Shown here: positions 42,310-49,594 of the stretch, in pieces
Numbering within the stretch: position 1 is the stretch's first letter
Layout of the letters: each line of letters opens with the position of its first letter
Assembly (NCBI RefSeq): GCF_014856545.2
Contig: NZ_CP109811.1
Location: 800,001-864,000, forward strand
Direction of reading: 5' to 3'
From: Mesobacillus jeotgali
Lineage (GTDB): Bacteria > Bacillota > Bacilli > Bacillales > Cytobacillaceae
Length of the DNA: 64,000 nucleotides
Translations under genes and position numbers: made by a program
The notes under the pieces: generated by a model
What the model saw: the letters and a program-made list of their open reading frames with translations, nothing else
Database searches by the model: none
Told to the model about the DNA's origin: nothing

Positions 42310-42585
42310 TTAATGTTTCGGGTACTTCCCGACAAGATGGATGGCGCTTATGATTCTCTTATTGATCCAGGTCCTGTTTTCCTGGGTATTAAGCTGTTCA
42401 TAGACCATCTTCCGGCCGTCTTCTGTAGTGACATAGTGACTTGGAAGAGTGTTCAGGCTGATGGCGATGATATCGTTCCGGCATTTCTGGCAATTGCAGA
42501 AAGTCTGGTAATCCGGGCTCATCATCAGCACATTGACAAGAGTCGAAACGACCTCTTCCATTACATTGATATAACTAAATTTCAT
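42310..42585 (-). CDS. comFB: ComFB-family protein
   Basis: 91 residues. INVMEEVVSTLVNVLMM, then CNCQKCRNDIIAISLNTLPSHYV with the Cys cluster, identifies the late-competence ComFB domain. Recent work describes ComFB proteins as cyclic di-nucleotide receptors; I recall this from memory. It lies close to the c-di-GMP riboswitch and sinI/sinR, which fits a second-messenger theme. GGGAGAGAGGCATC precedes the ATG. Confidence 0.88.
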   Translation of the reverse strand: MKFSYINVMEEVVSTLVNVLMMSPDYQTFCNCQKCRNDIIAISLNTLPSHYVTTEDGRKMVYEQLNTQENRTWINKRIISAIHLVGKYPKH

Positions 42586-42720
42586 GATGCCTCTCTCCCT
42601 ATTGATGTCCTAAGTTAAATTATAGTTGAATGACAGAAATATAAAATCTTTTTTTTATCTTTGCTATAAGATAGGTCGAATTACACTGAATTATATAAAA
42701 AAATGGAAATACAGCTGGAT

Positions 42721-42745
42721 GTTTCATAGTTGGAGGACAGGGAAT
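42721..42745 (+). promoter_or_regulatory. SigB-type promoter of the DJ-1/PfpI gene
   Basis: GTTTCA, 13 bases, GGGAAT: close to the general-stress sigma-B consensus GTTTAA/GGGWAW. It lies about 40 bp before the start codon. The B. subtilis homologue YfkM is a known general stress protein. Confidence 0.65.
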
Positions 42746-42786
42746 TTTAGATAGTGGAGAATTTTTAAAAAGGAGATGTTGAAACT

Positions 42787-43305
42787 ATGGGTAAAAAAAT
42801 TGCCTGTGTAATAACAGATTTATTTGAAGATGTAGAATATCTTGAGCCTTCACGAGCTTTTACCGAAGCAGGGCATGAAGTTGTAACAATCGAAAAAGAA
42901 AAAGGGAAGACCGTAAAAGGCAAGCAGGGTAAAGCCGAGGTCAAGATTGACGAGAGCATTGACAACGTCAAGCCGGAAGATTTCGATGCATTATTCATTC
43001 CTGGCGGCTTCTCTCCGGACCAGCTGCGTGAGGATGAGCGATTCGTGGAATTCGCCAAGTACTTCATGGATGAGAAGAAGCCAGTCTTCGCGATCTGCCA
43101 TGGACCTCAGCTGCTGTTGACAGCCAAGACACTCGAAGGCAGAGGCGCGACAGGCTACAAGTCCATCCGCGTCGACATGGAATATGCCGGAGCGAAATAC
43201 ATGGATAAAGAAGTCGTCGTATGCTGCAATCAGCTGGTAACAAGCAGGGAGCCGAAGGATATCCCGGCGTTCAATCGCGAAGCACTAAAAGTGCTGGAAA
43301 GATAA
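42787..43305 (+). CDS. yfkM: DJ-1/PfpI family protein, YfkM-like general stress protein
   Basis: 172 residues. KKIACVITDLFEDVEYLEP opens the fold, LFIPGGFSPDQLR follows, and the nucleophile elbow FAICHGPQLLLTA carries the reactive Cys near residue 105 with the adjacent His. Such proteins act as deglycase/chaperone or peptidase; the substrate is unsettled. AAAGGAG precedes the ATG. The terminator that follows is the insertion site of a group II intron. Confidence 0.92.
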   Translation: MGKKIACVITDLFEDVEYLEPSRAFTEAGHEVVTIEKEKGKTVKGKQGKAEVKIDESIDNVKPEDFDALFIPGGFSPDQLREDERFVEFAKYFMDEKKPVFAICHGPQLLLTAKTLEGRGATGYKSIRVDMEYAGAKYMDKEVVVCCNQLVTSREPKDIPAFNREALKVLER

Positions 43306-43310
43306 TATTA

Positions 43311-43343
43311 AGAACCCTTTTGCTGAAGCAGAAGGGTTTTTTA
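43311..43343 (+). terminator. Terminator of yfkM, upstream exon of the intron
   Basis: AGAACCCTTTTGC-TGAA-GCAGAAGGGTT with a TTTTTT tail. The group II intron begins about 5 bases after the T-run. Confidence 0.9.
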
Positions 43344-43347
43344 CTGC

Positions 43348-45325
43348 GTGCGTGCCCAGGTAAGCCGTTAATTGCTAGTTGGTGAAAGTCCAATCTGAGT
43401 AAGTGCCAAGACGCTCAGTAGCTGACAGGCAGCTGGTGGAGAAATCCTAAGGTTGAAGCCCTGTGACAAAGTAACTCCCTCCGCGGAGTGCGAGCGACCT
43501 GACAGGTTGTAACATAAAGTGAATCCTGCCGTCTCGTCAAAAGAACCTGCTCTCGGGCAGCCAAAGAGATGTCGAGCCTTGATGTAGTAGGCGAAGACCA
43601 TGGAAGGTGTGAGGAACTTGGAAACAACACCGAAGAATCTCTCGGGGTAAGGGGAGCGACATGTCAGGAAAGTAATTAACGGAACTGGGGATACCCTCCT
43701 CGTCACTTTCTTATGAAAGTAAAGCTGAAACCTATAAGTGAAAACGAAGTGGTGAAGGGATGAGAGGGAGTCGGAAGGGGTCATAGTACCAATGATGACA
43801 ATGACAACACAACATTGTCTAGGGAAGGACGGCGAATGCCAGTACCCTACTTCGTTCATATGTCCAAAGGAGGTAAGAGTCAGTGAATGCCAGGAAAATG
43901 GCTAACTACACCAATAATGATAAAGCTCAAGAACTCTGGAAGACGTTATATCTTTGTGCTAAGGAAAGTTCATCTCGAAGATTTCACGCACTATATGACA
44001 AGATTCATCGGCCTGACATCTTATGGGAAGCATGGCAGAATGTGAAACGGAAGAAAGGAAGTGGCGGTGTCGACGGACAGACGATTGAACAAATCGTCCT
44101 GGATTACGGGGAAAGGAAGTTCATGAATGAAATCTTCCTTGAACTGAAAGAGAAACGTTACCATCCTAGTCCGGTGCTCCGTACCTTTATTCCGAAGGAA
44201 GACGGAAAACAGCGTCCACTGGGAATTCCAACAATTAAAGACCGGGTAGTCCAGACGGCAACGAAAATGGTCATTGAACCGATATTCGAGGCTGATTTCC
44301 ATGACTGCTCATTTGGATTCCGTCCGAAAAAGAATGCCCATCAAGCCATGGCGAAAATCAGGAAAGCGAGTAAGAACTGCTTTTGGGTAGTCGACGTCGA
44401 TATCCAAGGGTACTTCGACAATATCAATCAAGGAAAACTGATGAAACTTCTGGAACAACGCATAAGTGACAGAAGGGTATTGAAACTGATTCGCAAATGG
44501 CTGGAAGCCGGCATCATGGAGGAAGGAAACATCAGGAATCCGACAACAGGAACCCCTCAAGGTGGTGTCATCTCTCCATTACTCGCCAATATCTATTTAA
44601 ATGTCATGGATAAATTATGGCAGGAGAGATTTGGAGAACTCGGAGAATTGATCCGGTATGCGGACGACTTCGTCATCATGTGTAAAACGAAGAAACAAGC
44701 AATGGAAACCATCCGAGTCATCCAGGCGATCATGGGGAAGCTGGATTTGACCATCAATCGGGATAAATCCAGACTGGTCAATATTTGGAATGACACAGAC
44801 GGATTCGATTTCCTTGGCTTCCATAATCGAAAATTCCCTATCCGCCGTAAAGGCGGCAACACGTTCTATGTCATGAACCACATACCGAAAAGGAATGCCC
44901 TGAAGAAAATGCGAGCGAAAATAAAAGCATACACGGAACCGAGAAACAAACTTTACTTGGATATCTGTGACTTGGTCAAAGGCTTGAACAGGAAGTTACA
45001 AGGGTTCAAGAACTATTACCAACTTTCACCGCAAGGAAAGAAATGGCTGAATCGCATTGACTGGTATGTTCTTGAGAGATTGGTCTTGTTTTACAACAAA
45101 AAAGAAGAACAATCCCAAGAAGCACGGGAACCTGAAAGATGTAAGGAAAGAAGTTGAACATATATTAGTGAAATTGGCGAGTTAGACCAGTACGTACTGC
45201 CAAAGAAAGAAGAACGTCGGAAAGCCGTATGAGGGAAAACCTCACGTACGGTTTGATGAGGAGGAGCTGAAAGTAAAAGAAGAAGCCAGGAAGGCTCCCT
45301 CTTTGAAATCAGTTTCTTACTCTAC
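43348..45325 (+). mobile_element. Group II intron, bacterial class C
   Basis: The 5' end GTGCGTGCCC fits the GUGYG rule. About 530 bases of structured RNA precede the encoded protein. Domain V is at 45222-45254 (AAGCCGTATGAGGG-AAAA-CCTCACGTACGGTT) with the catalytic AGC. A domain VI-like hairpin (GAGGAGGAGC/GCTCCCTC) follows. The 3' end is placed near TTACTCTAC (about 45325) and is approximate. Class C introns insert just behind terminator hairpins, as here after yfkM. About 1.98 kb; it looks intact. Confidence 0.88.
43883..45157 (+). CDS. ltrA: Group II intron-encoded reverse transcriptase/maturase
   Basis: 424 residues. The RT domain has KRKKGSGGVDGQTIEQIV, FGFRPKKNAHQAM, VVDVDIQGYFDNI, GTPQGGVISPLLANIYLN and the catalytic RYADDFVI. 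The maturase (X) domain follows (KLQGFKNYYQLSPQGKKWL). There is no endonuclease domain, as expected for class C. AAAGGAGGTAAGAG precedes the ATG. It helps splicing and reverse-splices the intron RNA into DNA. Confidence 0.95.
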   Translation: MNARKMANYTNNDKAQELWKTLYLCAKESSSRRFHALYDKIHRPDILWEAWQNVKRKKGSGGVDGQTIEQIVLDYGERKFMNEIFLELKEKRYHPSPVLRTFIPKEDGKQRPLGIPTIKDRVVQTATKMVIEPIFEADFHDCSFGFRPKKNAHQAMAKIRKASKNCFWVVDVDIQGYFDNINQGKLMKLLEQRISDRRVLKLIRKWLEAGIMEEGNIRNPTTGTPQGGVISPLLANIYLNVMDKLWQERFGELGELIRYADDFVIMCKTKKQAMETIRVIQAIMGKLDLTINRDKSRLVNIWNDTDGFDFLGFHNRKFPIRRKGGNTFYVMNHIPKRNALKKMRAKIKAYTEPRNKLYLDICDLVKGLNRKLQGFKNYYQLSPQGKKWLNRIDWYVLERLVLFYNKKEEQSQEAREPERCKERS

Positions 45326-45326
45326 T

Positions 45327-45455
45327 TGGAAACTGGAAAAAACGCGTGGAATTTCCAATTCGCTATAAAAACTAAAATTTCGCTATAAAAATGAAAAAGT
45401 CGCTATAAAAAAGAAATTTTCGCTATAAAAACGTGAAACTCGCTATAAAAGATTA
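45327..45455 (+). repeat. Hairpin-led 20-bp tandem array (core CGCTATAAAA), second copy
   Basis: The leader hairpin AACTGGAAA (45331-45339) / TTTCCAATT (45352-45360) is fused to CGCTATAAAA at 45361, 45381, 45401, 45421 and 45441: exactly 20 bp. The core and leader are nearly those of the array at 5830, 39 kb away, but the bases between cores differ. The intron has separated it from the yfkM terminator. Confidence 0.88.
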
Positions 45456-45621
45456 TTTCAGAGATTTGTTTAGGCTGATTTACCAAGAAAAGTGGGTACC
45501 ACATGACTTTATTCAGTAAACTAAGGCTATTTTCATTTTACACATCGATGAACTGGTTCATTTTGCGAAATTATACGTATAAGATAATATAGAAGATGAA
45601 ATGAATCAGGGAGATGAAGGA

Positions 45622-46371
45622 ATGATTGTTTTAAAATCAGCACGTGAGATTGAAAATATGAAGGCAGCGGGCAGGCTGCTCGCTTCCGTACATAAAGAAT
45701 TGCGCAAACTCATCAAGCCGGGGATAACCACTTGGGAAATCGACCAGTTTGTTGAGGATTACTTGAAAAAGCATGGAGCCACTCCTCAGCAGAAGGGCTA
45801 CCGTAACTATCAATATGCAACGTGTGCCAGCATCAATGATGAGGTTTGCCATGGCTTTCCTCGGAGAGAGGCGTTGAACGATGGCGATATCGTCACGATC
45901 GACATGGTCGTCAACTTGAATGGCGCCCTCGCCGATTCAGCCTGGAGCTATGCAGTCGGCAATATCAGCGAACAATCGCAAAGGCTGCTGGAGGTAACAA
46001 AAGAGGCATTATATCGTGGCATTGCTGCATCCGTACCAGGCAACCGGGTCGGCGATATCGGCCATGCGATCCAGTCCTATGTGGAGGGTGAAGGCTTTTC
46101 TGTTGTGCGCGAATTCATCGGCCACGGCATTGGCTCCGTGATCCATGAAAAGCCTGATATTCCGCACTATGGCCTTCCAGGCAAGGGGCCGAGGCTAAAG
46201 GAAGGCATGGTGTTCACGATCGAGCCGATGGTCAATGTCGGTGAGTGGAAAACAAAGATGGACGATAATGGCTGGACAGCAAGAACAGTGGACGGAAAGC
46301 TGTCTGCCCAGTATGAGCACACCATTGCGATCACGAAGGATGGGCCTGTCATTTTGACAGAACAGGATTAA
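45622..46371 (+). CDS. map: Methionine aminopeptidase, type I
   Basis: 249 residues from the ATG at 45622 (GGGAG 8 bases upstream; ATG 45601 has no site). The pita-bread fold has NDEVCHGFP, the metal ligands in TIDMVVNLNGALADSAW (the second Asp of the family lies in LADSAW), GHGIGSVIHEKPDIPHYG, FTIEPMVN and QYEHTIAIT. It removes the initiator Met. It is probably an additional MetAP, since the housekeeping map usually sits in the ribosomal operon. Confidence 0.9.
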   Translation: MIVLKSAREIENMKAAGRLLASVHKELRKLIKPGITTWEIDQFVEDYLKKHGATPQQKGYRNYQYATCASINDEVCHGFPRREALNDGDIVTIDMVVNLNGALADSAWSYAVGNISEQSQRLLEVTKEALYRGIAASVPGNRVGDIGHAIQSYVEGEGFSVVREFIGHGIGSVIHEKPDIPHYGLPGKGPRLKEGMVFTIEPMVNVGEWKTKMDDNGWTARTVDGKLSAQYEHTIAITKDGPVILTEQD

Positions 46372-46470
46372 AAATGCTTCGGGCTAAATCGTAGTTTGGT
46401 CCGGTCATTTTAACAGAACAAGATTAACTATTTCATCGGGCTGAACCAAAGTTTGGCCCGATCATTTTAT
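46348..46470 (+). repeat. Tandem duplication of the map 3' end
   Basis: GTCATTTTGACAGAACAGGA at 46348 recurs as GTCATTTTAACAGAACAAGA at 46404 and in part (ATCATTTTATC) at 46461. Each copy is followed by CGGGCT...AGTTTGGYCCG, a possible hairpin/terminator. The copy therefore includes the last codons of map and its downstream hairpin. Confidence 0.75.
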
Positions 46471-46477
46471 CTTTTTG

Positions 46478-46492
46478 TGAAAAAAATTTTCA
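46478..46492. promoter_or_regulatory. Candidate RpiR-type operator 1
   Basis: TGAAAA-AAA-TTTTCA, a perfect inverted repeat 62 bp before the regulator start; the same palindrome recurs at 47419. Confidence 0.65.
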
Positions 46493-46554
46493 TTACCCGT
46501 AAATAATGATGAAAATTCTTTGGTAAAATAAAGTGGTCAGAAAGGGGCGGAAAT

Positions 46555-47415
46555 ATGGCCAGTGAACTGAATGGACAAAATGTCATCGTAAAAATAAATG
46601 CGATCTACTCATCTCTTTCCTCAAAGGAAAAAACGGTCGCAGATTATATATTAAATAATACTCAGGAAATCATCCATCTATCGATCACCGAATTTGCGGA
46701 GCAAGCCTCTGTTGCCGAAGCAACGATTTTCCGCTTTTGCAAAAGGCTTGGATTCAGAGGGTATCAAGCTTTCAAAATCGCCCTTGCGAGTGAGCTAGTG
46801 GAACCGATTAAGAATATCCATGAAGAAATAAAGGAAGAAGATGAGGTCGTAACCCTTGCGCAAAAAGTTTTCGCGGGGCATATCGAAGCAATGAAGGAAA
46901 CGCTGAATCTATTGGATGCCAAAGTACTTGAAAGTATCATTGATGTTCTTGGCAAAGCCTCGAGAATCGATTTTTACGGATCAGGAGGGTCATCGGCCAT
47001 TGCGCTTGATGCCTACCATAAATTTCTCCGGACAGGCATTCATTGCAATGCCCACAGTGATGGCCACCAGCAAATTATTTCTGCAGCGCTGCTCGGGCCC
47101 GGGCAGGCGGCGATCGGCATTTCGCATAGCGGCAGCAATAGAGATGTCATAGAAGCATTGAAGATAGCAAAAGCTAACGGGGCAGCGACCATCGCGATCA
47201 CAGGCCATTACAAGTCGCTTTTGTCGAAAGAAGCGGACTATGTACTGTATACCACATCACGAGAAACACTTTTCAGGTCTGAAGCCTTGTCGTCAAGACT
47301 GGTTCAGCTAAGCCTGATTGATGTGCTTCACGTCGCCGTATCTGTCCGCAGGCAGGAACAAACTCTTGGCAACCTGCAAAAAATCAGGGAAGCGATATCG
47401 ATTAAGAGATATTGA
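46555..47415 (+). CDS. RpiR/MurR-family transcriptional regulator
   Basis: 286 residues. The N-terminal HTH_6 domain has LSITEFAEQASVAEATIFRFC and KRLGFRGYQAFKIALA. The C-terminal SIS sugar-phosphate-binding domain has FYGSGGSSAIALDAYHKF and GISHSGSNRDVIEALKIAK. It likely senses a phosphosugar, here 6-phosphogluconate or related, because gnd follows. GAAAGGGGCGGAAAT precedes the ATG. Palindromes in front of this gene and gnd suggest autoregulation and control of gnd. Confidence 0.9.
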   Translation: MASELNGQNVIVKINAIYSSLSSKEKTVADYILNNTQEIIHLSITEFAEQASVAEATIFRFCKRLGFRGYQAFKIALASELVEPIKNIHEEIKEEDEVVTLAQKVFAGHIEAMKETLNLLDAKVLESIIDVLGKASRIDFYGSGGSSAIALDAYHKFLRTGIHCNAHSDGHQQIISAALLGPGQAAIGISHSGSNRDVIEALKIAKANGAATIAITGHYKSLLSKEADYVLYTTSRETLFRSEALSSRLVQLSLIDVLHVAVSVRRQEQTLGNLQKIREAISIKRY

Positions 47416-47418
47416 TGA

Positions 47419-47433
47419 TGAAAAATATTTTCA
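47419..47433. promoter_or_regulatory. Candidate RpiR-type operator 2, before gnd
   Basis: TGAAAA-ATA-TTTTCA, identical arms to the site at 46478, located just after the regulator stop and 128 bp before the gnd start. Confidence 0.65.
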
Positions 47434-47560
47434 TAAAATAGATATACATACGAAAAAATATTTGATACTATCAGATTATAACGAAGCTCTTTTCGGAATC
47501 ACAGAGATTAGTCGGGAAATTCAATCGAAAAAGAGCACTGACGAAAAGGAGTGCATCACA

Positions 47561-48463
47561 GTGAAGCTAGGAATGGTTGGCCTTGGAAAAATGGGTTATA
47601 ACTTGGTATTGAATTTAATGGAAAATGGCCATGAGGTTGTGGCGAATGATATAAATGAGGAAGCAATGCAGAAAATCAAAGCAGAAGGTGCTGAGATTGC
47701 TGCTGATTATAAGACAATGGCTGAGATGCTGCCAAAGCCGCGCGTGATCTGGCTGATGATTCCTGCCGGTGAATTGATCGACCAGGTGATCGAGAAGTTC
47801 ACGCCATACTTAGAGGAAGGCGACATCCTGATTGATGGCGGTAACTCAAACTATAAGGATACGTTAAGGCGTGCTGAAAAGCTTTCTGCTTCAGGAATCC
47901 AGTTTATGGACGTAGGAACAAGCGGCGGAATGGAAGGCGCGCGCAATGGTGCCTGCACAATGATCGGCGGCGACGCAGAAGTTTTTGCCCATGTTGAGCC
48001 AATCTTCAAGGACATTTCGATTGAAAAAGGCTACCTTTACACTGGAAAGGTCGGAAGCGGCCACTTCCTGAAAATGGTGCATAACGGAATCGAGTACGGA
48101 ATGATGCAGGCAATCGCTGAAGGTTTTGAGATTCTTGAAAAAAGCCCATTCGATTACGACTATAAGGAAGTTTCACGTGTATGGAACCATGGTTCCGTCA
48201 TCCGCAGCTGGCTGATGGAGTTAATGGAAAACGCATTCGATAAAGAACCGAAGCTTGAAAGCATCAAAGGTGTCATGCATTCATCAGGCGAAGGAAAGTG
48301 GACGGTCGAAACTGCACTCGATCTTCAAACCGCTGCTCCGGTCATCGCACTGTCATTAATGATGAGATATCGCTCTCTGGAAGAAGATACTTTTACAGGT
48401 AAAGTAGTTGCTGCGCTAAGAAATGAGTTTGGCGGGCATGCTGTTGAAAGAAAAGAAAACTAA
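47561..48463 (+). CDS. gnd: 6-phosphogluconate dehydrogenase, decarboxylating (short form)
   Basis: 300 residues from a GTG at 47561 with AAAAGGAG at 8-base spacing; longer frames overlap rpiR without support. The Rossmann start LGMVGLGKMGYNLVLNL is followed by the NADP/NAD loop region. The catalytic motif is IDGGNSNYKDT, with Lys/Asn in GSGHFLKMVHNGIEYGM. The short length (about 300 against 470) is the YqeC-type, often NAD-preferring, enzyme. It converts 6-phosphogluconate to ribulose-5-phosphate and CO2. A terminator follows. Confidence 0.9.
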   Translation: MKLGMVGLGKMGYNLVLNLMENGHEVVANDINEEAMQKIKAEGAEIAADYKTMAEMLPKPRVIWLMIPAGELIDQVIEKFTPYLEEGDILIDGGNSNYKDTLRRAEKLSASGIQFMDVGTSGGMEGARNGACTMIGGDAEVFAHVEPIFKDISIEKGYLYTGKVGSGHFLKMVHNGIEYGMMQAIAEGFEILEKSPFDYDYKEVSRVWNHGSVIRSWLMELMENAFDKEPKLESIKGVMHSSGEGKWTVETALDLQTAAPVIALSLMMRYRSLEEDTFTGKVVAALRNEFGGHAVERKEN

Positions 48464-48465
48464 AA

Positions 48466-48500
48466 ACCAGGTTCTCCTCTATATGAGGGGAACCTTTTTT
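48466..48500 (+). terminator. Terminator of rpiR-gnd
   Basis: AGGTTCTCCTC/GAGGGGAACCT stem, TTTTTT tail. Confidence 0.88.
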
Positions 48501-48589
48501 ATGTTCATAAAATTATCCTTTTTATCAAGATGGCTACGTTGCTTTTTCCGTTATAGTGGAAGTGAATACTGGAAATGGGGGCGCAGGCT

Positions 48590-49594
48590 GTGAAAACAAA
48601 GTGGTATTTCTTCTTTCTGACAACGATAGCCATTTCGGCTCTTTTATATGCTTTTCTTGGAATCAGGGGGGATAAACCGACAGAAGTTGGCGTCTTGATG
48701 ATCGGCGAAAACCGTTATGAGAAATTCACCGGTCTGGAAGCGGGATTGAAGGATCTGGGATATAGCGCCAAGGAAGTCCATTTTACGGTGAAAAATGCAC
48801 ATGATGATGAAGAGCTGATTGACAAGCAAATTGATCAGCTTCTAGAAGAAGATCCCGACCTGATCGTTACGCTCGGCGGAATTGAAACCCTTAGGCTAAA
48901 GGAAAAAATGGATGAGGCCAATATCGAGATTCCGGTTGTTTTTGCAGGACTTGCGGCGCCGAAGGAACTTGGTTTGATCAAAGATTACAAGTCGCCAGGT
49001 GGCCTTTTTACAGGAATTAATAACTACCATGCCAGCATCTCTGGCAAGCGTCTCGAGATGCTGACTTCACTCGTGCCCGCTATTAGCAGGGTGCATGTGA
49101 TTTATGACAGCAAGATTGATGTCAGCAAATTAAGCCTTGAGGAAACGAGGCATGCAGCCAGTGAGTTGGGGGTGGCCATCGCCCCATGTGATGCTTCAAA
49201 ACAATGTCTGGATACTCTATGGAAATCGGTTGGTGAAGGAGAGGCAATCCTTGTCCTACCCAGTTTCAGGATCGAATCTCTGACAGAAGAGATTGTGAAA
49301 CTGACCGAGGAGAAAAAAATACCGGCTATGGGATTGTATGATTTTGAAGCAGAGAAGGGGCTGCTGGCAAGCTATGGGTCTAGCTTTTATTCACAGGGCT
49401 ACCAGGCTTCAAGGTTCGTCAGCCTGATACTTCAGGGGAACAAGCCGGGGGAATTGCCTGTCGAACTGCCAGATGGGATTCGCTTTGTAGTCAACCAGCA
49501 GACGAAGGACGCGCTTGGAGTCGCCATTAATCAGGATTTGCTGCATATCGCCGAACTGATCCATCCTGAAGTTCAAGGAGGCAGGGAGCGATGA
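48590..49594 (+). CDS. ABC-type substrate-binding protein (PF04392-like), sensory partner candidate
   Basis: 334 residues from a GTG at 48590 (GGGGGCG upstream; ATG 48575 is possible). An N-terminal hydrophobic anchor (FFFLTTIAISALLYAFLGI) has no lipobox Cys. The binding-protein fold follows: VGVLMIGENRYEKFTGLEAG, DPDLIVTLGGIETL and TGINNYHASISGKRLEML. No ABC permease or ATPase accompanies it. It overlaps the sensor kinase gene by 4 bp, so it probably presents a ligand to that kinase, as periplasmic AioX does for AioS. Confidence 0.8.
   Translation: MKTKWYFFFLTTIAISALLYAFLGIRGDKPTEVGVLMIGENRYEKFTGLEAGLKDLGYSAKEVHFTVKNAHDDEELIDKQIDQLLEEDPDLIVTLGGIETLRLKEKMDEANIEIPVVFAGLAAPKELGLIKDYKSPGGLFTGINNYHASISGKRLEMLTSLVPAISRVHVIYDSKIDVSKLSLEETRHAASELGVAIAPCDASKQCLDTLWKSVGEGEAILVLPSFRIESLTEEIVKLTEEKKIPAMGLYDFEAEKGLLASYGSSFYSQGYQASRFVSLILQGNKPGELPVELPDGIRFVVNQQTKDALGVAINQDLLHIAELIHPEVQGGRER

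Noticed and set aside
43368..43859. 163-codon minus-strand frame
   Set aside because: It covers the structured 5' domains of the group II intron and has no ribosome site.
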